A stretch of 64,000 bases of DNA from positions 186,001-250,000 of the forward strand of contig NZ_BSTQ01000002.1 in assembly GCF_030269605.1 (NCBI RefSeq). The letters run 5' to 3'. Numbering within the stretch: position 1 is the first letter of the stretch; each line of letters begins with the position of its first letter. This DNA is from Lentzea sp. NBRC 105346. Its GTDB lineage: Bacteria; Actinomycetota; Actinomycetes; Mycobacteriales; Pseudonocardiaceae. Below, in pieces: positions 34,014 through 42,618 of this stretch. The notes under the pieces were generated by a model. The model saw only the letters and a list, made by a program, of their open reading frames with translations. It did not search any database and was not told the origin of the DNA. Made by a program: the position numbers and the translations under genes.

Positions 34014-34676
34014 ATGACGGCGACGCTTCCCTCGCAGACTCCGGTTCGCCCTCCTGCCAAGCGGAAGTCTGGGGCCGGATTCCTGGCGTGGCTCGCCTTC
34101 GCGGGCGTCGTGTCGCTCGTCGTCACCCTCGTGACCGTCAGCACCTACGTCTCGCTCGACATGTCGCAGAGCCGCCCCGCCATGCGCGGTCCGGTGCACT
34201 ACGCGTTGCTCATCGGCCACATCGCGACCGGGTTCGTCGCCTTGCTGGCCGGGTTCGCCCAGTTCGTGCCGCAGCTGCGCAACCGCCATCCCGTGCTGCA
34301 CCGCTGGGTCGGCCGGGGATACATGGCGTGCGTGTTCTCGTCGTCGGCGTTCGGCGTCGTCGTCGCGAACCTGTCGCTCGCCGGACTCTCCGCAGCGGCA
34401 CCGCTGACGCTGCTCGCGGTCATGTGGTTCAGCACCGCGTTGTGCGGCCTGAACGCCGCGCGGCAACGCGACTTCCGCGCGCACCGAGTGTGGTTGATTC
34501 GCAACTTTGCGTTGACCACCGCGGCGGTGACCGCCCGGCTGTGGGCCGCGTTGTTCTTCAGCACCGTGGCGGACGGCGGCGAGGAGATCGTCGCCGCCGC
34601 CAACTGGCTGGGTTTCGTCGTGAACGCGATCGTCGCCGAGTGGTGGTTGCAGCGACGCGTGCTGACCGTCCGCTAA
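34014..34676 (+). CDS. DUF2306 membrane protein, copy 2
   Basis: 220 residues, about six transmembrane helices, paralogous to the gene 103 bases upstream (shared YVxLDxSQSRPxxRGxxHY, AQFVPxLRxRHPxxHRWxGR, NFRAHRVW-type and AEWWxQRR segments). Tandem duplication followed by divergence is the simplest origin. The His-rich positions are kept in both, which argues that both are functional. Its stop overlaps the convergent 71-residue ORF by 4 bases. Confidence 0.8.
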   Translation: MTATLPSQTPVRPPAKRKSGAGFLAWLAFAGVVSLVVTLVTVSTYVSLDMSQSRPAMRGPVHYALLIGHIATGFVALLAGFAQFVPQLRNRHPVLHRWVGRGYMACVFSSSAFGVVVANLSLAGLSAAAPLTLLAVMWFSTALCGLNAARQRDFRAHRVWLIRNFALTTAAVTARLWAALFFSTVADGGEEIVAAANWLGFVVNAIVAEWWLQRRVLTVR

Positions 34677-34888
34677 ACGCCCGCGCGCTCGGCGGACTTG
34701 CCGTCGTGGGCGGTCAGGCCCAGCATCTCCAGGAGTTCAGCGCAGTCCTGCGCGTCCCAGGAGTGGCACGCGACCGTGCGCGCGGCCTTGCCGTTCTGGA
34801 TCTCGTTCTGGACCTTCTCGATCGCACGTGCCTCGGCGAACCTGCCGGTTTCCGCCTCGGGGGACGAGGCGGTTCGTGCCCAGGTCAT
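34673..34888 (-). CDS. Small conserved-looking hypothetical protein, 71 residues
   Basis: The frame begins at an ATG preceded by a G-rich stretch and ends on the last bases of the DUF2306 gene. The segment EKVQNEIQNGKAARTVACHSWDAQDCAELLEMLGL resembles short actinomycete proteins in which an alpha-helix is followed by a DADDC-LLxMLGL motif; this recognition is from memory and not firm. There are two Cys and one His in the core. Acidic/basic balance and codon use fit a real gene. Function unknown. Confidence 0.55.
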   Translation of the reverse strand: MTWARTASSPEAETGRFAEARAIEKVQNEIQNGKAARTVACHSWDAQDCAELLEMLGLTAHDGKSAERAGV

Positions 34889-35250
34889 GTCCTACCTGCT
34901 TCCGCTCGGGGGCTGCGGTGGTGCTCGGTACTGCTCGGGGGATGAGGTCATCATTACAGCGGGCACACCCTGAACACCAGCACCGATGCCAACCGTAGTC
35001 AGTCGTCCACACAGCGTGCGGTGCGTTGTTCGCCTTACGGCGACACTGCCAGGTGCGTCCGATGTGGACGGTCGGCTCCAAAGAAACCTTTACTCTCAAC
35101 GGCTTCATAACGCTGGGATCTCAGACAAGGGCCGGAATCGGCTACCGAACGACAACTCACGGTGACAATGGGAACACAGAGTAACGCCCGCGCTTTCTCC
35201 TGAGATGCACAGGCATCCACCGCCGCTGCGTGCTCTGGAGGACCGAGCCA
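34889..35250. promoter_or_regulatory. 362-base divergent intergenic region
   Basis: This region separates the small leftward ORF from the large secreted protein and must contain at least the latter's promoter. It holds a GGAAC (about 35170) some 150 bases before the start, resembling the -35 of ECF sigma factors, but no clear -10. GGAGGA (35237-35242) is the ribosome site of the downstream GTG. No gene seen. Confidence 0.4.
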
Positions 35251-38200
35251 GTGAGAACCCCGTCCAGGTTGATCTCCGCATTGGCCGTGATCGTGCTCGC
35301 CTTCGCGCTCGCGGTGTCGGCACAGCCGAGCTCCGCGGCCCCGCCGAGCGACTTCCAGACCTCACTGATAGTCGGCGAGGGCCTGGACGGGCCGTCCGGC
35401 TTCGAGATCGCGCCCGACGGACGGATCTTCATCCTGGAGCGCGCGGGCAAGATCAAGATCGTGAAGAACGGCGCACTGCTGCCGACGCCGTTCGCGGACC
35501 TGCCGTCGGAGGCCACCGGCGACCGCGGCCTGATCGGCATCGCGTTCGACCCCGGGTTCGGCGTCGCCAACCACTTCGTCTACTTCTACTACACCGGCCA
35601 CGACCTGCTGAACCACCTCGTGCGCTTCGACGCGTCCGAGGACGTCGGCCAGGACGGCCCGTTCCAGCTCTTCCAGACGTCGTCGCCGTCGCAGCTGCTG
35701 CACGTGGGCGGCAGCATCCGGTTCGGCCCGGACGGCAAGCTGTACTTCGCGGTCGGCGACAACGGGCAGCCGGAGAAGTCGCAGCAACTCGACAACCCGC
35801 ACGGGAAGTTGTTGCGTATCAACCCGGACGGCTCGATCCCGCCGGACAACCCGTTCGCCGGACAGCCCGGCAAGCTCGGGGCGATCTGGGCGTACGGTTT
35901 CCGCAACCCGTGGCGGTTCCAGTTCGACAGCGCGACCGGTGAGCTCTTCGGCGGCGACGTGGGCGACTTCAGCTGGGAGGAGCTCAACCACATCGTCAAG
36001 GGCGGCAACTACGGCTGGCCGCTCAAGGAAGGCATGTGCACGTCGTCGTGCACCGGGTTCATCAACCCGATCCACACCTACCCGCACAACGGCAACTCGG
36101 CGGCGGTCACCGGTGGGCCGGTCTACCGCGGCGACATGTTCCCGGCGGAGTACCAGGGTTCGTTCTTCTTCGGTGACTACGCGCAGGGGTGGATCAAGCG
36201 GGCCAAGCTCGACGGCAGCGGCAACGTGACGTCGGTGCAGGACTTCGACACGCAGGCGGGCAGCGTCGTCGACCTGAAGGTGGCGCCGGACGGGTCGCTG
36301 TACTACATCACCTACTACCCCGGCGCGTTGTACCGCGTGGGATACAACACGACCTCGCACGACCCGATCGCGGTGTCCACTTCGGACGTCACGAAAGGCG
36401 ACGAGCCGCTGACCGTCCACTTCTCCAGCGCGGGCAGCAACGACCCGGACGGCGACCCGATCACGTACCTGTGGACGTTCGGCGACGGAACCACCTCCAC
36501 GGACCCGAACCCGACGCACACCTACATCGCGAAGGGTGTCTACACCGCACGGCTCACGGTGTCCGACGGCACCGGTCAGACCTCCGCGACACCGATCGTC
36601 CTGCAGGCCGGCATACCGCCGGCACTGACCGTCGCAACCCCGGCCGAGGGAGCGCTCTACCGGGCGGGCGACACGATCACGTACAACGCGTTCGCCAGCG
36701 ACGCGGCCGGGTTCGACCTCAACGACGCGGACATCAAGACCTCGGTGCGGCTGCACCACGGCACGCACTACCACCCGTTCGTCGGCCCGCTGACCGGCCG
36801 CGTCGGTTCGTTCACGATCCCCGCTACCGGTGAGGCATCGGCCGACACGTCCTACGAGATCACCGTGACGGCAACGGACTCCAGTGGCCTGTCGACGTCC
36901 AAAGTGGTCAACGTCCGGCCGCGCACGACGCAGCTGACCTTGGCGTCCGACCCACCCGGTATCGGCGTGACGCTCGACGGCATCCCGGTCGCGACGCCGC
37001 ACGCCGTCGAGGGCGTCGTCGGGTTCGAGCGCGAGCTCGCCGCGCCGTCGAGCGCGGTGGCCGCGGACGGCACGCAGCTGCAGTTCGCCGGGTGGTCCGA
37101 CGGCCGCAACATCCGGCACGGCATCACCACTCCGTCCTCGGACACGACCTACACCGCGCGCTATGTGCCGACGGCGCCGTTCAACGCCCAGTACTTCGCG
37201 AACATGGACCTGTCCGGCACGCCCGCCGTGACGCGGCAGGACCCGAAGATCGACTTCGTGTGGGGTGACGGGTCACCCGATCCAGCGTTGCCCAGCAACG
37301 GTTTCTCCGCGCGCTGGACGAAGACGCAGTGGTTCGGCGCGGGCCGCTACAAGTTCAGCGCGGTCGTCGACGACGGCATGCGGCTGTACATCGACAACCG
37401 CAAGGTGATCGACGAGTGGTTCGGCGCCAATGTGGAGCACACGTATGAGGCCGACCTCGGCGAGGGCAACCACACCATCACCATGGAGTACTACGAGGCC
37501 GGTGGCGGCGCGCTGGCGACGTTGCGCTGGGACAGCACGCTCGAGCAGTCCAGCGAGGCGTTCCACGCGTCGTACTGGAACCTCGCGTCCGGCGCCGACC
37601 CGGCGATCCCCGGCGCGGGCACGATCCCGGACCTGGCACGCGACGAACTGAAGGTGCAGCACGACTGGGGTTCCGGCTCGCCCGGCCAGCCGATCGGCAC
37701 GGACCGGTTCGTGGCGCAGTGGAAACGGACGCTGTCGCTGGCACCCGGTGAGTACGACTTCACCGTCACGGCCGACGACGGCGTGCGGTTGATCATCGAC
37801 GGCGTGCGCGTGATCGACAAGTGGCTGTACCAGGCGCCGACCACGTACACCGCGCGTGTGCCGATGGACGGTGGCCCGCACACGGTCGTCATGGAGTACT
37901 TCGAGAACGGCGGCGGCGCGGTCGCGTGGCTGTCCTACGCGCAGGTCGGCGACCTGCCGCAACCGCCCGCGTGGGACGCCTCCTACTGGAACGACCCGAC
38001 GCTGTCGTGGACGCCGACGATCCCGGCGACCGCACCGGACCTGGTGCGCACCGACAACGTGATCGACTTCGACTGGGACTCGGGCTCACCGGGCGCGCCG
38101 ATCGGCAGCAACAACTTCATGGCGCGGTGGACCCGCACCGACGTGCTGTCGGCGGGCGTCTACCGGTTCAGCGGCCGCAGCGACGACGGCATCCGCGTGT

Positions 38201-39138
38201 TCGTCGACAACGTGCCGGTCGTGGACCTGTGGCAGCCGCAGAACGCGACGTACTCGGTCGACAAGGTGGTGCTGTCCGGTCAGCACACCATCCGGGTCGA
38301 GTACTTCGAGCTCGGCGGCGGCGCCAAGGCGTCGTTCACCTACGACCGGATCAGCGACGTCGTGCCGGCCGATCCCGGCTACGCGGCCGACTACTTCGCG
38401 AACCGCGACCTGACCGGTGCACCGGCGGTGTCACGGCAGGACGAGAAGATCGACTTCGACTGGGGCGGCGGCTCGCCGGCGAGCGGTGTGCCGGCGGACA
38501 ACTTCTCCGCCCGCTGGACGAAGTCCGTGGCGCTGACCGCGGGCACCTACAAGTTCACCTCCACCACCGACGACGGCGTGCGCGTGTACGTCGACGGTGT
38601 CGCGGTGATCGACAAGTGGGTGAACCAGGGGCCGACGACCCACACGGGTTCCCGTGCGCTGGCCGAGGGCACGCACCAGATCGTCGTCGAGTACTACGAG
38701 GGCGGCGGCGGTGCTGTGGCCCGGTTCGGCTTCGAGAAGACCGACGATCCGCCGCCTGTTCTGGACGTTCCGTTCGCCGCCTCGTACTGGGCGAACACGG
38801 ACCTGTCCGGTGACCCCGTGGTGACGCGGACCGACGAGACGGTCAACTTCGACTGGGGTCCGGGCTCACCGCACCCGTCGTTGCCGGACAACGGGTTCTC
38901 GGCGCGGTGGACGCGCACGAAGACCTACGAGGCGGGCACGTACCGGCTCAGCGTCACCGGTGACGACGGCATCCGGGTTCTGGTCGACGGCACCCAGGTG
39001 ATCGACGGCTACCACGACCAGGCGCCGACCACCTACACGGCCGACGTCCCGCTGACGGCGGGCGACCACACCGTGGTGATCGAGTACTACGAACGCAACG
39101 GCGGCGCAGTCGCCAAGTACTCGGAAACGAAGCTGTAG
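35251..39138 (+). CDS. Secreted sorbosone/glucose dehydrogenase-like protein with PKD and five PA14 domains
   Basis: 1295 residues. GTG 35251 follows GGAGGA with good spacing. The signal peptide spans about residues 1-31 (ends QPSSAA). Residues about 35-370 form a glucose/sorbosone dehydrogenase beta-propeller (HVGGSIRFGPDGKLYFAVGDN, AYGFRNPWRFQFD), the PQQ-enzyme fold. A PKD domain follows (SNDPDGDPITYLWTFGDG), then an Ig-like region, then five PA14 modules starting near nucleotides 37183, 37560, 37975, 38380 and 38773 (pattern YFANxDLSG...ARWTK...DDGxRxYxD...VIDxW...EYYExGGGA). PA14 modules bind carbohydrate. A wall- or polysaccharide-attached sugar oxidase is likely. No sortase motif or transmembrane anchor is seen at the C-terminus. 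Confidence 0.85.
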   Translation: MRTPSRLISALAVIVLAFALAVSAQPSSAAPPSDFQTSLIVGEGLDGPSGFEIAPDGRIFILERAGKIKIVKNGALLPTPFADLPSEATGDRGLIGIAFDPGFGVANHFVYFYYTGHDLLNHLVRFDASEDVGQDGPFQLFQTSSPSQLLHVGGSIRFGPDGKLYFAVGDNGQPEKSQQLDNPHGKLLRINPDGSIPPDNPFAGQPGKLGAIWAYGFRNPWRFQFDSATGELFGGDVGDFSWEELNHIVKGGNYGWPLKEGMCTSSCTGFINPIHTYPHNGNSAAVTGGPVYRGDMFPAEYQGSFFFGDYAQGWIKRAKLDGSGNVTSVQDFDTQAGSVVDLKVAPDGSLYYITYYPGALYRVGYNTTSHDPIAVSTSDVTKGDEPLTVHFSSAGSNDPDGDPITYLWTFGDGTTSTDPNPTHTYIAKGVYTARLTVSDGTGQTSATPIVLQAGIPPALTVATPAEGALYRAGDTITYNAFASDAAGFDLNDADIKTSVRLHHGTHYHPFVGPLTGRVGSFTIPATGEASADTSYEITVTATDSSGLSTSKVVNVRPRTTQLTLASDPPGIGVTLDGIPVATPHAVEGVVGFERELAAPSSAVAADGTQLQFAGWSDGRNIRHGITTPSSDTTYTARYVPTAPFNAQYFANMDLSGTPAVTRQDPKIDFVWGDGSPDPALPSNGFSARWTKTQWFGAGRYKFSAVVDDGMRLYIDNRKVIDEWFGANVEHTYEADLGEGNHTITMEYYEAGGGALATLRWDSTLEQSSEAFHASYWNLASGADPAIPGAGTIPDLARDELKVQHDWGSGSPGQPIGTDRFVAQWKRTLSLAPGEYDFTVTADDGVRLIIDGVRVIDKWLYQAPTTYTARVPMDGGPHTVVMEYFENGGGAVAWLSYAQVGDLPQPPAWDASYWNDPTLSWTPTIPATAPDLVRTDNVIDFDWDSGSPGAPIGSNNFMARWTRTDVLSAGVYRFSGRSDDGIRVFVDNVPVVDLWQPQNATYSVDKVVLSGQHTIRVEYFELGGGAKASFTYDRISDVVPADPGYAADYFANRDLTGAPAVSRQDEKIDFDWGGGSPASGVPADNFSARWTKSVALTAGTYKFTSTTDDGVRVYVDGVAVIDKWVNQGPTTHTGSRALAEGTHQIVVEYYEGGGGAVARFGFEKTDDPPPVLDVPFAASYWANTDLSGDPVVTRTDETVNFDWGPGSPHPSLPDNGFSARWTRTKTYEAGTYRLSVTGDDGIRVLVDGTQVIDGYHDQAPTTYTADVPLTAGDHTVVIEYYERNGGAVAKYSETKL

Positions 39139-39141
39139 GTT

Positions 39142-39195
39142 GCCGTTAAGGCCACCTTTGCTGCGTCCAGCGCAGTGAAGGTGGCCTTAACGGCG
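39142..39195. repeat. Palindrome of the GTGAAGGTGGCC family, likely bidirectional terminator
   Basis: Outer arms 39142-39158 and 39179-39195 pair exactly (GCCGTTAAGGCCACCTT); the inner part pairs again (CTGCG/CGCAG) with one small bulge. It lies 3 bases after the stop of the PA14 protein and 4 bases before the stop of the convergent SLATT gene, filling the whole intergenic space. Confidence 0.85.
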
Positions 39196-39199
39196 GAAG

Positions 39200-39622
39200 C
39201 TAGCGGCCGTAGCGGAAGACCGACTCGACCTCGGTGACGAAGGAGACGAGCTGTTCGTCGTCCACGTCGTCCGGGGTCGGGCCGTCCACCTCCAGGCGCT
39301 GCAACGCCGTCACGGTCGTCGAGTACTCCCGGGCCAGGCGGCGGAAGCCGAACGTGGACTCGTACGCCGAGACCGCCGTGGCCAGCGCCGCGAAGGCGGT
39401 CGCGAGGAACGCCCACAGTGGACGGCGCGGGCCGTCGGCCATGCCGACCGCGCCGAGTGCCGCGGCGGTGATGAAGAACGTGGCCGCGAAGGCCACCGTC
39501 CACGTGCGGGCCGCGGCGTAGCGGGCCTTGCCTCGTTCGAAGTGCGTGAGCCGGTCGTGGAAGCGGTGCCGCAGGTACGCCTGGACGAACTGCGACTGAC
39601 GCTGCTTGTCCGTGTCCGTCAT
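39200..39622 (-). CDS. SLATT/DUF4231-type two-helix membrane protein
   Basis: 140 residues. Two transmembrane helices lie at about 45-62 (WTVAFAATFFITAAALGAV) and 70-88 (LWAFLATAFAALATAVSAY), flanked by amphipathic helices (FHDRLTHFERGKARYAAAR; FGFRRLAREYSTTVTALQRLE). This is the layout of SLATT domains, proposed as membrane-perturbing effectors in nucleotide-signal conflict systems. It overlaps the SLOG-SLATT gene by 4 bases (ATGA), so the two are co-translated. Family assignment rests on topology and gene pairing rather than a diagnostic motif. Confidence 0.65.
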   Translation of the reverse strand: MTDTDKQRQSQFVQAYLRHRFHDRLTHFERGKARYAAARTWTVAFAATFFITAAALGAVGMADGPRRPLWAFLATAFAALATAVSAYESTFGFRRLAREYSTTVTALQRLEVDGPTPDDVDDEQLVSFVTEVESVFRYGR

Positions 39623-40836
39623 GGCCGCACCACCTCGTGCCTGCGGTCGGAGACCGCGCTCTCCAGGTCGCGCACGCGATCCTGCCGCTCCTCGTCGTTA
39701 CCGGGCGCCGGCGCCGCGAGGTGCGCGAAGTACAGGGCGCGCAGGCGTTCCGCCCGCGACCGCGCCGTGAGGTAGCGGTCGAGCGACTCGCGCTTGCGGG
39801 CCACGATCGTGATGACCGCGGCGAACGCACCGCCCGCGACGACGAGCACGCCGGGCCACGGCGTGTCGCGCAGCCACGTCTGCAGCGCGCCGAACGTGGT
39901 GGTCGCGAGCCCGCCGGTGATGGCGAGCACGGTGAGCAGCCGGTAGCGGTTCTGCTCGCGGGACGCCTCGTTGTCCAGCTCGTGGAACGCGGGCGCGACA
40001 ACCTGGTTGGCATCGTGGATCGCGTCGGCCAGCAGCGGGTACGCGACGACGAAACCGGGGTCCACCAACGGTTTGGGCTCCGGGTCGCGATACCGCAGGC
40101 GCGGCCACACCGACGGTGCGGGCGTGCGTGGGGAATCCTTGCCCAGCAGGCGTTCCAGCGCGTTGACGACCTTGCCGGGACCTTCGTCCACGTGCACCAC
40201 ATGGACCTTGCCGCTGCGGACCAGCACGGCCAGGTCGCCGGTGATGTCACCGGACGCGATGCGGTCGGCGAGACCTTCCGTGCCGGCGATCACCAGCAAC
40301 GGGTTGTCCCCGCTGAGATGGTCGACGACCGGGGCCTCCGCGGCGTCACCGATGAGCAATCCGATGACGGGCCGCTTGCGGCGGATGGCGTCCACCACGC
40401 GGAAGTAGACCGGCGTGGCGTCCGTCCACTCCGAACCCGGTACCACGACGGCGGAGTCGTGATTGGACTCGAGCTTCACCTCACCGTCGGCCAGCTCGCC
40501 GCCGTCGGTGTTCACCTTGCTGGACGGGAAAACACCGACGCTGAACGGCCAGCGCTCCTCGCACGCCTCCAGCGCCATGCCGAAGAGGTGCACGACGCCG
40601 CGGTCGGCGCCTTCGGTGACGAACACGGCGTCGTGCCGTGAAGCGCTTACCACGACCGATCTCAGCACGGGTAACAGATTCGCCGCTAGATCAGTCCCAA
40701 TGTCCTCTGTGGTACCGAACAACGCGACCACCGTGCGTCCTCGGGGAAGTCCGAGGGAGCGGGGCCGGATGCCGGCGTCCGGCTGGGCAAGCCGGTTGAC
40801 CGTCGGGCCGCCTGCTTTGGGCATGGGGCGCACCAT
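39619..40836 (-). CDS. SLOG (LSDAT-like) sensor fused to a SLATT-type membrane domain
   Basis: 405 residues. The N-terminal about 250 residues form a Rossmann-like domain: RTVVALFGTTEDIG, HDAVFVTEGADRGVVHLFGMAL (compare the TGG..GV nucleotide loop of LSDAT/TRPM-type SLOG domains), SAVVVPGSEW and LLVIAGTEGLADRI. The C-terminal about 130 residues contain two transmembrane helices (LLTVLAITGGLATTTFGAL; PGVLVVAGGAFAAVITIVA) between amphipathic helices, a SLATT/DUF4231 arrangement. SLOG domains bind or produce nucleotide-derived signals, so this is a plausible ligand-gated membrane protein. ATG 40836 chosen; ATG 40824 is an alternative. Confidence 0.7.
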   Translation of the reverse strand: MVRPMPKAGGPTVNRLAQPDAGIRPRSLGLPRGRTVVALFGTTEDIGTDLAANLLPVLRSVVVSASRHDAVFVTEGADRGVVHLFGMALEACEERWPFSVGVFPSSKVNTDGGELADGEVKLESNHDSAVVVPGSEWTDATPVYFRVVDAIRRKRPVIGLLIGDAAEAPVVDHLSGDNPLLVIAGTEGLADRIASGDITGDLAVLVRSGKVHVVHVDEGPGKVVNALERLLGKDSPRTPAPSVWPRLRYRDPEPKPLVDPGFVVAYPLLADAIHDANQVVAPAFHELDNEASREQNRYRLLTVLAITGGLATTTFGALQTWLRDTPWPGVLVVAGGAFAAVITIVARKRESLDRYLTARSRAERLRALYFAHLAAPAPGNDEERQDRVRDLESAVSDRRHEVVRP

Positions 40837-40868
40837 AACGGCCAGAATGGTGCGAAACCAGAGGCCGT

Positions 40869-40994
40869 TCAGACTCCGTCCTCTTCATCAACTGAGACGA
40901 TTCGGTTCGCGTCCTCGGTGACTTCTTCGTCAGGCTCCGGGAGGACTTCCTGGAGCTGCTCGGCGGTGTCGGCTTCGGGCTTTTCAGGACTCAT
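40869..40994 (-). CDS. Possible 41-residue acidic protein upstream of the SLOG-SLATT pair
   Basis: An ATG-to-TGA frame reads MSPEKPEADTAEQLQEV then LPEPDEEVTEDANRIVSVDE, ending EDGV. It is strongly acidic, with no Cys, no signal and no transmembrane segment. It ends 32 bases before the SLOG-SLATT start on the same strand and would be first in that operon. A GGAGG lies only 1-2 bases before the ATG, closer than ideal, so expression is uncertain. Confidence 0.4.
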   Translation of the reverse strand: MSPEKPEADTAEQLQEVLPEPDEEVTEDANRIVSVDEEDGV

Positions 40995-41050
40995 GCCTCC
41001 ACCATGGCCCGACGTCCGGGCGGCCGCATCACAGCCCGTAAAATCGGCCC

Positions 41051-42430
41051 ATGACCTCGATCGACCCGGAGCAGATGGACATCTGCCTGCGCGTGCTGGC
41101 GGAGGTCGAGGAGCTGCCCGCGGAGCACCCCGACGCCGTCCGCGTACGGCGCGCCACCGCCCGCATCTTCAAGGCGGCGAAGAAGTTCCGGAAGTCCGAG
41201 CGCCGGGCCGCCATCACCGAGGCGGACCGCGCTGTGACAGCTCTCACGGCCACCGGCTCGCCCGACCGCATCGACGACGAGACCCAGGGCCTGCCCCTCG
41301 TGTCGAACGCCCGTGGCGCCACCGCGGGCACCCTGCTGCGCGCCCGCTCCTGCTACACGTGCCGCCAGCGCTACACCGAGGTCGACGCGTTCTACCACCA
41401 GCTGTGCCCGTCGTGCGCGGCGTTCAACCACGCCAAACGAGACGCGCGCACGGACCTGACGGGCCGGCGCGCCCTGCTCACCGGCGGCCGTGCCAAGATC
41501 GGCATGTACATCGCCCTGCGCCTGCTGCGTGACGGCGCCCACACCACCATCACCACGCGTTTCCCGAAGGACGCGGCCCGGCGCTTCGCCTCGATGCCGG
41601 ACGCCGCCGACTGGATCGACCGGCTGCGCATCGTCGGCATCGACCTGCGCGACCCGGCCCAGGTCCTGGCCCTCGCGGACTCCGTCGCCGCCGCGGGACC
41701 ACTGGACATCCTGATCAACAACGCGGCCCAGACCGTGCGCCGCTCCCCCGGCGCCTACGCGCCCCTGGCGGCCGCCGAGTCCGCGCCCCTGCCGTCCGGG
41801 CCGATGCCGGAGCTCATCACGTTCGGCGAGCACGGCCAGCTCGCCCTGCCCGGCACGGCGGTGCCCACCGCGCACGCGGTCACCGCGCTGGCCCTCACGG
41901 CGGGGTCCAGCGAGATCGACGCGGGCGGCCTGGTGCCCGACACCGCTCCGATCAACAGCTGGACGCAGCTGGTGCACGAGGTCGACCCCGTGGAGCTGCT
42001 CGAAGTGCAGCTGTGCAACATGACCACCCCGTTCCTGCTGGTCTCGAAGCTGCGCCCGGCCATGGCGGCGGCGCAGGCCCGCCGCAAGTACGTGGTGAAC
42101 GTCTCCGCCATGGAGGGCCAGTTCGGCCGGGTCTACAAGGGCGCCGGGCACCCGCACACGAACATGGCGAAGGCCGCCCTGAACATGCTGACGCGCACCA
42201 GCGCGGAGGAGATGCTGTCCGACGGCATCCTGATGACGGCCGTCGACACCGGGTGGATCACCGACGAGCGGCCGCATCCGTTGAAGATGCGGCTCGCCGA
42301 CGAGGGATTCCACGCGCCGCTCGACCTGGTGGACGGCGCGGCCCGCGTCTACGACCCGATCGTGCGCGGCGAGCTCGGCGAGGACCTGTACGGGTGCTTC
42401 CTCAAGGACTACGCGCCCTCCGCCTGGTAA
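41051..42430 (+). CDS. SDR-fold protein with N-terminal zinc-ribbon
   Basis: 459 residues. Residues 1-95 are helical. CYTCRQRY...LCPSC (about 101-120) is a four-Cys zinc site. Then comes a Rossmann domain: RRALLTGGRAKIGMYIALRL (TGGxxxxG), DILINNAAQ (NNAA) and VVNVSAMEGQFGRVYKGAGHPHTNMAKAALNML. The canonical catalytic Tyr of YxxxK is missing: the residue four before the Lys is Thr (TNMAK). A long insert (about 238-300) precedes the catalytic strand. It may be an atypical oxidoreductase or a redox-sensing regulator. Divergent from the SLOG-SLATT operon across about 56 bases. Confidence 0.75.
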   Translation: MTSIDPEQMDICLRVLAEVEELPAEHPDAVRVRRATARIFKAAKKFRKSERRAAITEADRAVTALTATGSPDRIDDETQGLPLVSNARGATAGTLLRARSCYTCRQRYTEVDAFYHQLCPSCAAFNHAKRDARTDLTGRRALLTGGRAKIGMYIALRLLRDGAHTTITTRFPKDAARRFASMPDAADWIDRLRIVGIDLRDPAQVLALADSVAAAGPLDILINNAAQTVRRSPGAYAPLAAAESAPLPSGPMPELITFGEHGQLALPGTAVPTAHAVTALALTAGSSEIDAGGLVPDTAPINSWTQLVHEVDPVELLEVQLCNMTTPFLLVSKLRPAMAAAQARRKYVVNVSAMEGQFGRVYKGAGHPHTNMAKAALNMLTRTSAEEMLSDGILMTAVDTGWITDERPHPLKMRLADEGFHAPLDLVDGAARVYDPIVRGELGEDLYGCFLKDYAPSAW

Positions 42431-42432
42431 CC

Positions 42433-42516
42433 GCGAGTCCCACCTTCCCGCACCCCGAGTCCCACGCTCGGGTCCGCACGAAGGTGGGACTCACCCTGCG
42501 GGAAGGTGGGACTCGC
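42433..42516. repeat. Nested palindrome with GCGAGTCCCACCTT arms
   Basis: Outer arms 42433-42452 and 42497-42516 are exact 20-bp reverse complements. Inside, GAGTCCCAC (42457-42465) pairs with GTGGGACTC (42484-42492), giving two stacked hairpins. It starts 2 bases after the SDR stop and could terminate it. The GCGAGTC core recurs at 18789-18827, so this may be a second repeat family. Confidence 0.75.
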
Positions 42517-42618
42517 GCGGGTGCGCACGTGCGTCGGACACTCGGACGGGTGCGTCCGTTTGTGTCGTTTCGTCACGGATGAGTGCGCTGCTGACCTGCG
42601 GCGCGTACGAAGATTGTC

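Noticed and set aside
37560..38740. PA14 repeats considered as a recent DNA-level tandem repeat
   Set aside because: The modules are alike in protein motif but well diverged in DNA, so they are old domain duplications rather than an unstable repeat.
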